This document shows positions 1 to 9,487 of a stretch of DNA of 64,000 nucleotides, piece by piece. The notes beneath the pieces were generated by a model. The model searched no databases and was not told where the DNA came from. It saw nothing but the letters and a program-made list of their open reading frames with translations. The translations under genes were made by a program, and so were the position numbers. Numbering within the stretch: position 1 is the stretch's first letter; each line of letters begins with the position of its first letter. Origin of the DNA: Salinibacterium sp. SWN248 (GTDB lineage: Bacteria > Actinomycetota > Actinomycetes > Actinomycetales > Microbacteriaceae); assembly GCF_015864575.1 (NCBI RefSeq), contig NZ_JADYWW010000001.1, positions 744,001 through 808,000 on the forward strand, given 5' to 3'.

Positions 1-620
1 GGGGTGTGCGGGCGCACGCCGCGCAGAAAGCTCAACTCGTTCGCGAACACGTTGCCGAGGCCGGCGAGGTTCCGCTGATCGAGTAGTGCGAGAGCGACCG
101 GCCGCTCGGGGTCTGAGAGCAGATTCGCCAACGCGAGGTCGGCATCCCAATCGGGGCCGAGCAGGTCGGGCCCGAGGTGCCCCACAATGCTGTCTTCGGA
201 TGCCGTGGGCACCGCCTCAAGCAGCCCCAGTTCAAAACCTACCGCGGTCTTCGTTGCGGTACTCAGCACCCCGCGAGCCAGGTAGGAGGGCTTGCGCCAC
301 CGTTCCCCGGCGCCGTAAATCTGCCACACGCCCTCCATCTTGAGGTGGCTGTGGATGGTGAGGCCGCCGCCGGGTTCGACGGCTGCGCCTGTGCCTGAGC
401 CGGTGACTGCGCCCGAGGCTGCTGAAGCGACGGAGTCGGCGGCTGGCGCAACCCGAATCAGCAGGTGCTTGCCGCGCGGCACGACACTCGTGACGGTCTG
501 GCCGCTGAGGTCGAGGGTTGCGAAGGCGGGCACTCGAAAGTCGGTGCGCGTGAGAACCTGGCCGTCGAGTGCCGCCCGCAGCTTCGCGGCCGCCTTGTAG
601 ACGGAATCACCCTCAGGCAC
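1..620 (-). CDS. nei: Endonuclease VIII / Fpg-family DNA glycosylase (3' part beyond window)
   Basis: This is a base-excision repair glycosylase/AP lyase that removes oxidised pyrimidines. The first ~206 codons are in the window and the gene runs off the left edge. The start is GTG at 620, giving V(M)PEGDS: Pro2 (the Schiff-base nucleophile after Met removal) and Glu3 are the family's catalytic pair. Further on are an RGKHLL strand, an HLKMEG block and, near the edge, GLGNVFANE, the conserved Asn loop just before the helix-two-turn-helix. The start overlaps the end of the lhr helicase gene by 8 bases, so the two are translationally coupled. The missing part should hold the zinc finger. The family call is firm; the exact actinobacterial Nei subtype cannot be told. 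Confidence 0.9.
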   Translation of the reverse strand, partial: MPEGDSVYKAAAKLRAALDGQVLTRTDFRVPAFATLDLSGQTVTSVVPRGKHLLIRVAPAADSVASAASGAVTGSGTGAAVEPGGGLTIHSHLKMEGVWQIYGAGERWRKPSYLARGVLSTATKTAVGFELGLLEAVPTASEDSIVGHLGPDLLGPDWDADLALANLLSDPERPVALALLDQRNLAGLGNVFANELSFLRGVRPHT

Positions 621-3600
621 GAAGCCTCAACCCCTGCGGTGTCGCGACGAATCCAGCCTCCACGAGGGCTTTGCCCACCGGGGTGCCGACGGCGAAGTCG
701 CCATTCACTTTCTCGATGCGCAGCTTGGGCAGGGTTCCGCGGAGGGTGCTCGTGAGCGAACGCGTCGCGGCATCCACGACGGCGGGCTCGAGGTCGAAGG
801 CGAGGAGGGACTTGCCGCCGCGCTCCAAATACAGGGCCAGATGGCCATCGACCATCACCACGACGGCGCCGGCCTTGCGGCCCGGGCGGTGCTTCTTGGG
901 AGCATCCGCAGCGGATTTGGCGGCTGTCGCCCAGCCTTCGTCTGGCGACGAGGGGGCGTCCGAGTCGCTCCCTGCGGGACTACCTGTCGCCGAGCCAGCA
1001 CCTGCACCAGAACTGCCAGTACCGCCAGAGCCTTCACCGGCATCCGCCCCACCAATCCCGGGCCACCCCAGCGCCGCCCCGTAGGGGTTCGCCGGGTCAG
1101 TCGCGGCGAGCGTGATCGCGCGAAGTTCGGGCGCAGCATCCGGATCCCGAGTGAAACCACGCAGGCGGTCAACGGTCGCGCCGGTCGCGAACTGGGCAGC
1201 ACCGAGACCGTCGATGAAGTAACCGCGGCGTGCCCGACCGGTTTCTTCGAAGCCGCTCAGCACCCGGTACGTCAGGGCGAAGCCACCCCGGATGCCCTCG
1301 CTCACGACAGCGCCGCGAGTAACGACCGCGTGCCGTTCGAGCATGAGTTCGGCGGTCGACTTGGCGCGAACGGTGGTGTCGCCCTCCGCGGTTTCGAGGA
1401 GAGCCCAGCGGCCGGAAGCGCTCGGCGGTCCGGCTTGAGCCACGGTCGACACGCGTCCCCGGTAGGCGCGAGCGCGGGCCGGTCGAGGCGCACGGGTTGC
1501 CCGCACGGTGCCGCTGAGGTGCGATCGAAGGGGAGAAAAGCTGTCGTTGGTGATGAGCGAACGCCACACCAAATCCCACAGCTCCTTGAGCAGCGCCTTG
1601 TCATCAGTGCTGCCGACCTGATTCGAGAGCTGCCGGAAGAAGAACGCGCCACCGCCCGCCAGGTCCGCGAGAATGCTCTGCTGCAGTTCGCTCAGCCCAT
1701 CGCGGTCGGGCTCGGGCAAAGTCAGCGCTGCTGTCGCCGCAGGATGCAGACTGATCCAGCCGTCGTTGCCGGCCAGCGCGCCGTGCCCGGCCCACACCAC
1801 CTCGCCCGAGGTCGTCAGCTCGTCCAGCCAGGCGGGCGAATAGTCGCGAATGCGGGCGCTCAGAATAAAGTCTTCCCATGCGGATGCCGGGGCCGAATAC
1901 CCGGCAAGTTGGTCGATCACCTGTGCGAGGCCGTCGATCCCGCGCAGCGAGTCACCGGCAGCGGACACGTGCTGCCACGCGGGCAGGAACCGGCCAAGGG
2001 TCGCGTGCGAGACGGGTTCCACTTCTTGGCGGAGTGCCGCGAGGGAGCGGCTGCGCAGGCGTCGCAGCACATCCACGGAGCACCACTCGGTGCCGCTCGC
2101 GCCGGGGCGAAACTCGCCATCCACCACGCGACGATCAGCCGCGAGGCGACGCAGGGTGTCCTGCACGACGGCGGTTCCGAGGCCGAAGCGCGCTGCGGCA
2201 TCCGCGAGTGTGAACGGTCCATGGGTGCGGGCGTAGCGACTCACGAGGTCGCCGACGGGATCGTCGACCGGTTCGATAAACGCGGCGGGAACGCCAATGG
2301 GCAACGGAACCCCGAGGGCATCGCGCAGTCGAGCCGAATCTTCGATGACGGCCCAGCGACGTTCGCCCGCGATCGTCACTTCGAGCACACGGTTGGCTTT
2401 CGCTAACCCGGTGAGATCGGTCGCGAGTGCCGCCCCGGTCACCAAAGACCGCGCCTCGATCTCGGTGACCGACTGCGGTCCAAGTACGCGCAACAGGTCG
2501 ACGATCCCTTCCGCATCCCGGGCATGACGTTCGGGAACAAGTCGCTGCAGTTCATTCTCGGTCTGCTCCAAAACTCCGGGGTCGAGCAGTTCGCGCAGCT
2601 CAGCACGCCCCAACAGCTCGGCGAGCAGCGCCGGGTCAAGAGACAACGCCGCAGCGCGACGCTCGGCGAGCGGCGAATCACCCTCGTATACGAAAGCGGC
2701 CATATAGCCGAACAGTAGGCTGCGGGCGAACGGCGACGGCACATCCGTTTCGGTCTCCATGACCCGGATGCCGCGACTGGCGATGCGCTTCGTCAGCGCC
2801 GTGAGTGCCGGCAGGTCGTACACGTCTTGCAGTACTTCGCGCACCGTCTCGAGCACGATGGGGAAGCTCGGGTACTTGCGGGCAACATCCAGCAACTGCG
2901 AGGCGCGCTGGCGTTGTTGCCACAGCGGCGAACGCTTGCCGGGGTCGCGGCGCGGCAACAGCAGCGCACGCGCCGCACACTCTCTGAAGCGTGCCGCGAA
3001 CAACGCTGAGCCGCCCACTTCTTCTGTGACGATCTGTTCGAGCTCGTCAGCGTCGAACACAAAGAGGTCGGCACCGGGCGGCGCGGCATCGGTGTCGGGG
3101 ATGCGCACGACGATGCCATCGTCACCGGCCATAGCGGCGCCATCCACCCCCAACTGTTCGCGGATGCGCGCCGTAATCGCCAACGCCCAGGGCGCGTGCA
3201 CGGGCATGCCGTACGGGGAATGTAAGATTACGCGCCAGTCGCCCAGCTCATCCCGGAACCGCTCCACCACGAGAGTCGTGTCGCTCGGAACGTGCCCCGT
3301 CGCCGCCTTCTGCTCGGTGACGAGCGCGAGCAGGTTGGTGACGGCATGCTCGTCGAGCCCGATCGATTCGGCCCGTGTGCGCGCATCGTCGGCGGATGCC
3401 GTAGCGATTTCTTTAGTGAACGCACCGATGGCCTCGCCCAATTCTGCCGGGCGACCCAGGCCATCACCCTTCCAGAACGGCACCCGACCGGGCTGCCCGA
3501 AGGCGGGGGAAACGAGCACTTGATCGTGGGTGATGTCTTCGATGCGCCAGCTGGTGGTACCGAGCGCGAAGACGTCGCCGACGCGCGATTCGTACACCAT

Positions 3601-5382
3601 CTCTTCGTCGAGTTCGCCGACGCGGCGGCCGGGAGCTCCCGCTTCGCCGCCGATCATGAACACGCCAAAGAGGCCGCGGTCGGGGATGGTGCCGCCCGAG
3701 GTGACGGCCAAGCGCTGCGAGCCGGGGCGGCCGCTAATGGTTCCAGCAACCCGATCCCACACCACGCGCGGGCGCAGCTCAGAGAATTCGTCGCTCGGGT
3801 ACAAACCACTGAGCAGGTCAAGGGTTGCGTCGAAGGCACTGCGCGGCAGAGTCGAGAACGGCGCGCTGCGGCGGACGGTGTCGAACCAGTCCTCGATGTC
3901 GAGCTCATCCAAGGCAACGGCCGCAACGGTCTGCTGTGCGAGCACATCGAGCGGGTTCGTCGGAACCGAGAGGGCTTCGATCTGACCGCTGCGCATCCGC
4001 TCCACAGCAACAGAGGTGTGGATGAGGTCGGTGCGGTGCTTCGGGAACAGCATGCCTTTGGAGATTTCTCCGACCTGGTGCCCGGCTCGCCCAATGCGTT
4101 GGAGCCCGCTCGCGACCGATGGCGGCGACTCGACCTGAATGACCAGGTCGACGGCACCCATGTCGATGCCGAGTTCGAGCGAGCTTGTCGCAACAACACA
4201 GCGCAGCACTCCGGTTTTGAGGTCGTCTTCGATGATCGCGCGTTGGTCTTTGCTCACGGAACCGTGGTGCGCGCGAGCGAGCAGCGGAGCGGCGCCCATC
4301 GTGGAGCCGCCCTGCGCCATCATGTCGGCGGGTGGCTTCCACGGTTGCTGCGGGGCGGCGTAGGCGGCGGCATCCGCACTGGCTTGGCTGCGGGCGCGGG
4401 CTTCGTCGCCGTCGACGCTGCCGTCGTTCATCCGTTCGTCGTAAATCTCGTTGAGGCGTGCCGTCAGCCGCTCGGCGAGGCGCCGAGAGTTCGCAAACAC
4501 AATGGTGGAGCGGTGCTCGAGAATCGCATCCACAATGCGTTCTTCGACGTGCGGCCACAGGGATGCCGCCGACTCGGGCGTTGCCTCGTCGTCTTTGCCG
4601 TCGCCACCGCTGGCTTTACCGCGCGCCGACGCCACGGTGCCGGGAATCGTCATGTCGGGCACCGGAACGACAACGCTCAACTCGAACGTCTTGGTCGACG
4701 GCGGATGCACGATGGTCACGGGGGAGCGGCCGCCCAGGAACCGCGCAACTTCTTCGATCGGTCGCACCGTGGCCGAGAGACCGATGCGCTGCACGGGTTT
4801 CGCGAGCAGAGCATCCAACCGTTCGAGCGACAACGCCAGATGCGCGCCACGTTTGGTGGCGGCGACGGCGTGCACCTCGTCGATGATCACGGTGTCGACG
4901 TTCTTGAGCGTCTCGCGGGCCGCCGAGGTGAGCATCAAATACAGCGACTCAGGAGTCGTGATGAGGATGTCGGGAGGCAGCCGGGCGAGCAGGCGCCGGT
5001 CTTGCTGGGTCGTGTCTCCCGATCGCACGCCCACGGTGATGTCGGTCTCACCAAGCCCGAGCCGGCGAGCGGTTTGGGTGACGCCGACGAGGGGAGCGCG
5101 AAGGTTGCGTTCGACGTCGACGCCGAGAGCTTTGAGCGGAGAAATGTAGAGCACGCGCGTGCGCTGCTTGGGGTTCGCGGGCGGCGGACTCGAGGCCAGC
5201 TGGTCGATCGCCCACAAGAACGCGGCAAGCGTCTTGCCCGAACCGGTGGGGGCAACGACAAGTGCATGCGCCCCGGTAGAGATTGCATCCCATGCCCCGA
5301 GCTGGGCCGGGGTGGCAGCATCGAACGCGCCCTCGAACCACTCTCGGGTGGCGGGCGAAAATTTGCCGAGCACATCGCTCAT
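613..5382 (-). CDS. lhr: ATP-dependent helicase Lhr (large helicase-related protein)
   Basis: A 1589-residue superfamily 2 DNA helicase of the Lhr type, full length for the actinobacterial family. Motif I (PTGSGKT) lies at about residues 45-51, motif Ic-like TTPESL at 142-147, the DEVH box at 168-171, motif III (SATVRP) near 205, and motif VI (QRIGRAGH) in the second RecA domain. The rest is the long winged-helix and Lhr C-terminal region, with a low-complexity Gly/Ser/Ala patch near residue 1455. Lhr unwinds 3'-tailed duplexes and is DNA-damage inducible in mycobacteria (family knowledge). The overlap with nei downstream supports a repair role. The start ATG at 5382 gives MSDVLGKFSP, directly followed by the expected Q-motif region. 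Confidence 0.95.
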   Translation of the reverse strand: MSDVLGKFSPATREWFEGAFDAATPAQLGAWDAISTGAHALVVAPTGSGKTLAAFLWAIDQLASSPPPANPKQRTRVLYISPLKALGVDVERNLRAPLVGVTQTARRLGLGETDITVGVRSGDTTQQDRRLLARLPPDILITTPESLYLMLTSAARETLKNVDTVIIDEVHAVAATKRGAHLALSLERLDALLAKPVQRIGLSATVRPIEEVARFLGGRSPVTIVHPPSTKTFELSVVVPVPDMTIPGTVASARGKASGGDGKDDEATPESAASLWPHVEERIVDAILEHRSTIVFANSRRLAERLTARLNEIYDERMNDGSVDGDEARARSQASADAAAYAAPQQPWKPPADMMAQGGSTMGAAPLLARAHHGSVSKDQRAIIEDDLKTGVLRCVVATSSLELGIDMGAVDLVIQVESPPSVASGLQRIGRAGHQVGEISKGMLFPKHRTDLIHTSVAVERMRSGQIEALSVPTNPLDVLAQQTVAAVALDELDIEDWFDTVRRSAPFSTLPRSAFDATLDLLSGLYPSDEFSELRPRVVWDRVAGTISGRPGSQRLAVTSGGTIPDRGLFGVFMIGGEAGAPGRRVGELDEEMVYESRVGDVFALGTTSWRIEDITHDQVLVSPAFGQPGRVPFWKGDGLGRPAELGEAIGAFTKEIATASADDARTRAESIGLDEHAVTNLLALVTEQKAATGHVPSDTTLVVERFRDELGDWRVILHSPYGMPVHAPWALAITARIREQLGVDGAAMAGDDGIVVRIPDTDAAPPGADLFVFDADELEQIVTEEVGGSALFAARFRECAARALLLPRRDPGKRSPLWQQRQRASQLLDVARKYPSFPIVLETVREVLQDVYDLPALTALTKRIASRGIRVMETETDVPSPFARSLLFGYMAAFVYEGDSPLAERRAAALSLDPALLAELLGRAELRELLDPGVLEQTENELQRLVPERHARDAEGIVDLLRVLGPQSVTEIEARSLVTGAALATDLTGLAKANRVLEVTIAGERRWAVIEDSARLRDALGVPLPIGVPAAFIEPVDDPVGDLVSRYARTHGPFTLADAAARFGLGTAVVQDTLRRLAADRRVVDGEFRPGASGTEWCSVDVLRRLRSRSLAALRQEVEPVSHATLGRFLPAWQHVSAAGDSLRGIDGLAQVIDQLAGYSAPASAWEDFILSARIRDYSPAWLDELTTSGEVVWAGHGALAGNDGWISLHPAATAALTLPEPDRDGLSELQQSILADLAGGGAFFFRQLSNQVGSTDDKALLKELWDLVWRSLITNDSFSPLRSHLSGTVRATRAPRPARARAYRGRVSTVAQAGPPSASGRWALLETAEGDTTVRAKSTAELMLERHAVVTRGAVVSEGIRGGFALTYRVLSGFEETGRARRGYFIDGLGAAQFATGATVDRLRGFTRDPDAAPELRAITLAATDPANPYGAALGWPGIGGADAGEGSGGTGSSGAGAGSATGSPAGSDSDAPSSPDEGWATAAKSAADAPKKHRPGRKAGAVVVMVDGHLALYLERGGKSLLAFDLEPAVVDAATRSLTSTLRGTLPKLRIEKVNGDFAVGTPVGKALVEAGFVATPQGLRLRA

Positions 5383-5457
5383 GTCTCTATCTTCGTCGCA
5401 ACCCCTGACAGTGCCCTACGGATTTCGCCGAAGGCGTTCAGCGGGTGCGTCGGCCCG

Positions 5458-6081
5458 CTACGCGTGCGTGTGCAGAAAGCTCACGAAGTCGTTGAGTTCG
5501 TCGGTCGAGATTGCGTGCGCGAGCCCTTCATAGATGCGGGTCTCGGTGCGCGTGTGATCGACAAGCCACTCTTCGGTGCGCTCGATCGCGGCGGTCGGAA
5601 TAACCGGGTCATCAGTGCCGCGGCCCCAAAACACGGGCGGGCGGATGCTCGAGAGCTTCGCATCTCCCGGGTGCTCGGCACTGGCCACGAACCCGGAGAG
5701 TGCGACGGCACAGCTGAAGCGTTCCGGGGCGAGCCGCAATAGTTGGAGCGACATGGCCGCCCCCTGCGAGAAACCGAGGAGGCTCACACTCGTGTACTGC
5801 TGGGCATCGAGCCATTCGAGCACGGCGTTGGCGGCGTCATCCACGCCAGAAACCTGGGGGAGGCCGCCACCGCTGAGGTCGATCGGGAACCACGAGAACC
5901 CGCCGCTCTCGGGGATCGGCGCGCGCAGCGATGCGATGACCGGACCGAGCGGCAGCGCGGGAGCCAGCGCGAACAGATCGCCCTCGTGCGAGCCGTAGCC
6001 GTGCAACAGCACGATGAGCTGACGACCCGCCCGTTCGCGTTCGGGGGCCGACCAGAGCACTGCGGAGGAATCGATCTGCAT
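5458..6081 (-). CDS. Alpha/beta hydrolase, phospholipase/carboxylesterase (YpfH-like) family
   Basis: A 207-residue cytoplasmic serine esterase of the phospholipase/carboxylesterase family, of normal length. The oxyanion strand is LLHGYG (25-30). The nucleophile is Ser105 in GFSQGA, and the triad is completed by Asp157 or Asp158 in GTDDPVIP and His189 in GLAHAI. No signal peptide is present. It lies 75 bases downstream of the lhr start on the same strand and ends in a His-rich tail (FLHTHA). The substrate cannot be inferred; relatives hydrolyse short acyl esters or lysophospholipids. It may share a transcript with lhr and nei, since all three point left with small gaps. Confidence 0.85.
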   Translation of the reverse strand: MQIDSSAVLWSAPERERAGRQLIVLLHGYGSHEGDLFALAPALPLGPVIASLRAPIPESGGFSWFPIDLSGGGLPQVSGVDDAANAVLEWLDAQQYTSVSLLGFSQGAAMSLQLLRLAPERFSCAVALSGFVASAEHPGDAKLSSIRPPVFWGRGTDDPVIPTAAIERTEEWLVDHTRTETRIYEGLAHAISTDELNDFVSFLHTHA

Positions 6082-6104
6082 GACCCAAAGCCTACGCGCC
6101 GCGG

Positions 6105-6983
6105 CTAAGGGAGAACTGTCACGGCGAGGGCGTTCGAGAAGAGTTCAAACTTTGGATCGAACGTCTCGAAGGCAGCAGTGCTGCACGTCAGCGTGGCGAC
6201 AAGTTCGCTTTCCGAACTTGGCATCGATCGCGCCGCAATCGCTGTTGTCGTGGGCACCCCGTCGGCATTCGTCTGTTCGAGAGTTGCCGTGGCAAATTCG
6301 ATTGTGGAGTCGCCGTTCGCGGCCGCGAGGGCGAGGTCCGTGGTGCCCATAGGGCTTCGAACCGACAAGTTCGGATTCCTTGCTGTGAAACCCCTAAGCT
6401 CCTGATCGACCAGCGCATAGGAAACATTGTCGTCTCCTAAAGAGTCGGGGTTGGAAAAAGCTGTGCGCTGCGAAGTAATGAGCTGACATCCGGTGGCCTC
6501 GTCATGAAAGATATTGGTGCCATCGTGACCGACGGTGAGTGGCTGCCATGTCGACTCAAGAGCGAGCGTCCACACGGGGTGACCATCGAAAACCGCTTGT
6601 CCGTCAAGTGGAACTCGGTTTGACGGGTCAACCGAGTCGACCGGATCCGCAGTGGCACTCGGCGTCGACTCCGAGCTGCTCCCGAGGCTGCAGTACCCGT
6701 CGGCATAACAGATCAGAGCACTCGTCGCCTGGCTAACCAGAACGTTGGCAACGAGCGCTGCGCCCATACCTGAAATCAACATGAAGGGGATTACGAGGAC
6801 AAGCGCCCAAGCCCACCACGGCCAACGGCGGCGGGCTGCCGGCGCTGCACTGACGGCTGCAGGATCGGTCTGTTCCCGTAGCGGTGTAACGGAGGGCTCA
6901 GATTCCTGCACATCAGACGCCGGCAGTTCCCCGCTCGACGACTCAGCACTCGACGGCTCAGAGGAGGGGTTTTTCTCGGTCAT
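6105..6983 (-). CDS. Membrane-anchored protein with disordered cytoplasmic N-terminus and extracytoplasmic domain
   Basis: 292 residues, no recognised family. Residues 1-50 are acidic and rich in Ser, Pro and Glu. A basic RRR followed by a Trp-rich start leads into one transmembrane helix at about 55-83. A Ser/Thr/Asp-rich linker follows, then a ~170-residue outside domain with two cysteines near 92 and 98, one near 165 (GCQLI) and one near 265. The topology is a single-pass type II membrane protein. This layout is common in Microbacteriaceae lipoprotein-like or sensor-like proteins, but no function can be given. It is divergent from the DUF4916 gene at 7188. Confidence 0.7.
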   Translation of the reverse strand: MTEKNPSSEPSSAESSSGELPASDVQESEPSVTPLREQTDPAAVSAAPAARRRWPWWAWALVLVIPFMLISGMGAALVANVLVSQATSALICYADGYCSLGSSSESTPSATADPVDSVDPSNRVPLDGQAVFDGHPVWTLALESTWQPLTVGHDGTNIFHDEATGCQLITSQRTAFSNPDSLGDDNVSYALVDQELRGFTARNPNLSVRSPMGTTDLALAAANGDSTIEFATATLEQTNADGVPTTTAIAARSMPSSESELVATLTCSTAAFETFDPKFELFSNALAVTVLP

Positions 6984-7147
6984 GGTTCCCTTTCGCGTGA
7001 CAGGCGAGTGCCTGAGACCTGAACGCTAATTCGAGGGCTGTTGCCTCCAGCGGGGGTTGCCCGAGCTGTGCACTGCGCGAACGAAAGTGGGATTGTGGAC
7101 GACTAGTCTCAGGTCCGGGCAGCCCGCCGCGGCATCCGGCCGCCGAC

Positions 7148-7182
7148 ATCGTGCACGCCAAACCCGCACGATGGGTGACAAT
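7148..7182 (+). promoter_or_regulatory. Inverted repeat and candidate -10 for a leaderless DUF4916 transcript
   Basis: The 204-base divergent gap contains ATCGTGC (7148-7154) and its exact complement GCACGAT (7166-7172), separated by 11 bases. Five bases after it comes GACAAT (7177-7182), a plausible -10 that sits five bases before the ATG at 7188. No ribosome-binding site stands at proper spacing, so a leaderless mRNA is likely. The palindrome would cover the -35 zone and could be an operator. This is inferred from sequence only. Confidence 0.35.
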
Positions 7183-7187
7183 GGAGC

Positions 7188-7727
7188 ATGAGCTCCGTCG
7201 GCACACCAGACCCCAACTCGTCTTGGCTTTCAGATGAGGAGCTTGCGGAGACCCGCAGGCGACTGCCGCTGATCTATGTTGAGGCTGTTCCGGTGCGTGT
7301 GGATGGGCTGGGTCGCGTCACCGAGGTCGGCACTCTGGTGCGCGGCAACGATGGTGAGATCACTCGCACCCTCGTCTCTGGCCGTGTCATGTTTGGCGAG
7401 ACGTTGCGCGACGCCCTGTTCCGTCATCTGGAAAAGGATCTGGGCCCGATGGCCTTCCCGCTCCTGCCGGCAAGCCCGACCCCGTTCATGGTCGCTGAAT
7501 ACTTCCCGTGGCCCGGCGAAAGCCAGTTCACCGATCCCCGCCAGCACGCCGTCTCGATGGCCTACGTCGTTCCCGTAACGGGCACCTGCGAGCCGCGTCA
7601 GGATGCGCTCGAGCTCACCTGGCTGAGCCCTGCCGCAGCGGTCTCCGACGACGTCACCGCCGACATGGAAGGCGGCCGCGGAGCACTCTTGCGTGCAGCC
7701 CTCGCTTCCGTCGGCGTACTGCCGTAA
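7188..7727 (+). CDS. Nudix-fold hydrolase-family protein (DUF4916)
   Basis: 179 residues, matching in length and pattern the actinobacterial DUF4916 proteins, which have a Nudix-like fold. The recognisable blocks are LIYVEAVPVRVD near residue 29, an RTLVSGRVMFGETLRDALFRHLEKDLG-type helix (about 60-87) in the Nudix-box position, and VAEYFPWPG near 103. The canonical GX5EX7REUXEEXGU box is not intact, because the RE..EE cluster is altered, so classical pyrophosphohydrolase activity is doubtful. The start is chosen at 7188; see the leaderless promoter note. It is convergent with the RNA helicase gene. Confidence 0.7.
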   Translation: MSSVGTPDPNSSWLSDEELAETRRRLPLIYVEAVPVRVDGLGRVTEVGTLVRGNDGEITRTLVSGRVMFGETLRDALFRHLEKDLGPMAFPLLPASPTPFMVAEYFPWPGESQFTDPRQHAVSMAYVVPVTGTCEPRQDALELTWLSPAAAVSDDVTADMEGGRGALLRAALASVGVLP

Positions 7728-7753
7728 CTGCCGAACCCCACCACCCGTTAAAC

Positions 7754-7811
7754 GCCAGAGGGCGACGAACCTCAACCCAGCAATGCTGGGGGAGATTCGC
7801 CGCCCTTGGCG
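7754..7811. terminator. Long imperfect hairpin between convergent genes
   Basis: Nested inverted repeats fill the gap between the Nudix gene (ends 7727) and the RNA helicase gene (ends 7841). The outer arms CGCCAGAGGGCG / CGCCCTTGGCG have one bulge. Arms 7759-7769 and 7796-7806 pair with one mismatch, and CCCAGC-AAT-GCTGGG (7776-7790) forms the tip. There is no U-tract on either side. It is probably a bidirectional terminator or an mRNA 3'-end stabiliser. Confidence 0.5.
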
Positions 7812-7840
7812 GTAAAGCTGTGTTGCGCTGGGCCTAAGCC

Positions 7841-9487
7841 TTAGCGCCCGCTGCTCGAAGCACGACGGTTGGGTCGGACTACCTGGCCAACGCGAACGGG
7901 TCCGCTTCCGGCCTGAGCGCGGCCTTTGCCGCCACGCGGACGCGTGGGAGCTTCAGCCTGCTGCTGGCGCGGCTGCTGAGTCGAACGCTGTTCGCTTGAG
8001 CCAGAACCGGCGACGACGGCGCCACGGCCGGAGCCCTGACGATCGTTCCGCTGCTGACCGCCGCGAGCGCCATCACGTGCCTGGCCATCGCGAGCGGCAC
8101 CGTTACGGCCACCACGAGAGTTGCCTCCGTTGCCACCACGGCCACCGGCTCCGCCACGGCCACCCTCGCGGGCACCGTCGCGTTCGCCTTCGTAGAATCC
8201 GCCTTCGCCGTCACGACGTGAACGCTTGCGCTGGGCGTTTGCACCCTGCGAACGTCCACCCTGTGACTGGCCACGGGCGGGGACTGCTGCGCGAGGCGCA
8301 GGCTTGACGTATTCGGCTACTTCACCGGTCAGGGCCACGACGGCTTCTGACTTGGCGTTCACGTGCTGCGGGGTCACCGTGATGGCGGCCTTACGCAGCA
8401 GTGCTGCAGTGTCTTTGCGCTGGGTCGGAAGAACGATCGTGACAACGTCGCCCTCTTCTCCGGCACGAGCGGTACGGCCACTGCGGTGCAGGTATGCCTT
8501 GTGCTCGGCGGGCGGGTCAACGTGGATGACCAGCTCAATGTTGTCGACGTGCACGCCGCGGGCTGCGACGTCAGTAGCAACAAGCACCTTCACGTCGCCA
8601 GCGGAGAACGCGGCGAGGTTACGGTCACGGGCAACCTGCGAGAGGTTTCCGTGCAGGTCAACGGCGGGGATTCCGGCATCCGTCAACTGGCGTGCCAGCT
8701 TCTTGGCGTGGTGCTTGGTGCGCATGAAGAGGATGCGGCGGCCGGTGCCCGAAGCAAGCTTCTCGATGAGAACGCGCTTGGATTCGACGCTCTCGGTCTC
8801 GAAGACGTGGTGGGTCATGGCGGAGACGTGCGAGTTCGCTTCGTCAACCGAGTGCAGAACCTCGTTGTGGAGGAAGCGGCGAACCAGCTTGTCTACACCG
8901 TTGTCGAGGGTGGCGCTGAACAGCATCCGCTGTCCATCGCTGGGGGTCTTGTCGAGGATGCGGGTCACGACGGGCAAGAAGCCAAGGTCGGCCATGTGGT
9001 CGGCCTCGTCAAGCACGGTGATCTCGACGGCGTCGAGGTTCACGAAGCCCTGCTTCATGAGGTCTTCGAGGCGACCGGGGCAAGCAACGACGATGTCGAC
9101 GCCGGCCTTGAGGGCAGCAACCTGGCGGTTCTGGCTCACGCCACCGAAGATCGTGGTGGTGTTCAGGCCGTACGCGGCAGCAAGAGGTTCGATCACAGCA
9201 GAGATCTGCGTGGCGAGCTCACGGGTCGGTGCGAGCACGAGACCCAGCGGGCGACCCGGGCGACGCTTGCCACCGGAGAGTGTGCCACCGAGGCGAGCAA
9301 CCATCGGAAGAGAGAAGGCGAGGGTCTTGCCCGAGCCCGTCTTACCGCGGCCGAGTACGTCGCGGCCGTTGAGTGTGTCAGGCAGGGTGTCGAGCTGGAT
9401 GGGGAACGGCGTGGTCTTGCCGTCGGCTGCAAGGGCTGCAACCAGCGGGGCGGGTACGCCGAGCGAGCTAAAAGTTTGTTCAGTCAA
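7841..9487 (-). CDS. DEAD-box ATP-dependent RNA helicase with RGG-rich tail
   Basis: A cold-shock/RhlE-like DEAD-box RNA helicase of 548 residues from the TTG start at 9487 (LTEQTFSSLG). AAAGG lies 9 bases upstream. The open frame runs on to 9745, but those 86 residues are Cys/His/Pro-rich and unlike the family. The Q-motif Gln is at about 31, Walker A GKTGSGKT at about 48-55, PTREL at about 87, DEAD at 160-163 followed by SAT, and HRSGRTARAG in motif VI. The last ~150 residues are a basic, Gly/Arg/Gln-rich RNA-binding tail. It likely remodels structured RNA and aids ribosome assembly at low temperature. A ~300-base leader precedes it. Confidence 0.9.
   Translation of the reverse strand: MTEQTFSSLGVPAPLVAALAADGKTTPFPIQLDTLPDTLNGRDVLGRGKTGSGKTLAFSLPMVARLGGTLSGGKRRPGRPLGLVLAPTRELATQISAVIEPLAAAYGLNTTTIFGGVSQNRQVAALKAGVDIVVACPGRLEDLMKQGFVNLDAVEITVLDEADHMADLGFLPVVTRILDKTPSDGQRMLFSATLDNGVDKLVRRFLHNEVLHSVDEANSHVSAMTHHVFETESVESKRVLIEKLASGTGRRILFMRTKHHAKKLARQLTDAGIPAVDLHGNLSQVARDRNLAAFSAGDVKVLVATDVAARGVHVDNIELVIHVDPPAEHKAYLHRSGRTARAGEEGDVVTIVLPTQRKDTAALLRKAAITVTPQHVNAKSEAVVALTGEVAEYVKPAPRAAVPARGQSQGGRSQGANAQRKRSRRDGEGGFYEGERDGAREGGRGGAGGRGGNGGNSRGGRNGAARDGQARDGARGGQQRNDRQGSGRGAVVAGSGSSEQRSTQQPRQQQAEAPTRPRGGKGRAQAGSGPVRVGQVVRPNRRASSSGR

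Noticed and set aside
3292-5742. An 816-codon open frame antisense to lhr
   Set aside because: It is Arg/Gly/Ala-rich, matches no family and lies wholly opposite a gene with intact helicase motifs and the next gene; it is a product of high G+C codon bias.
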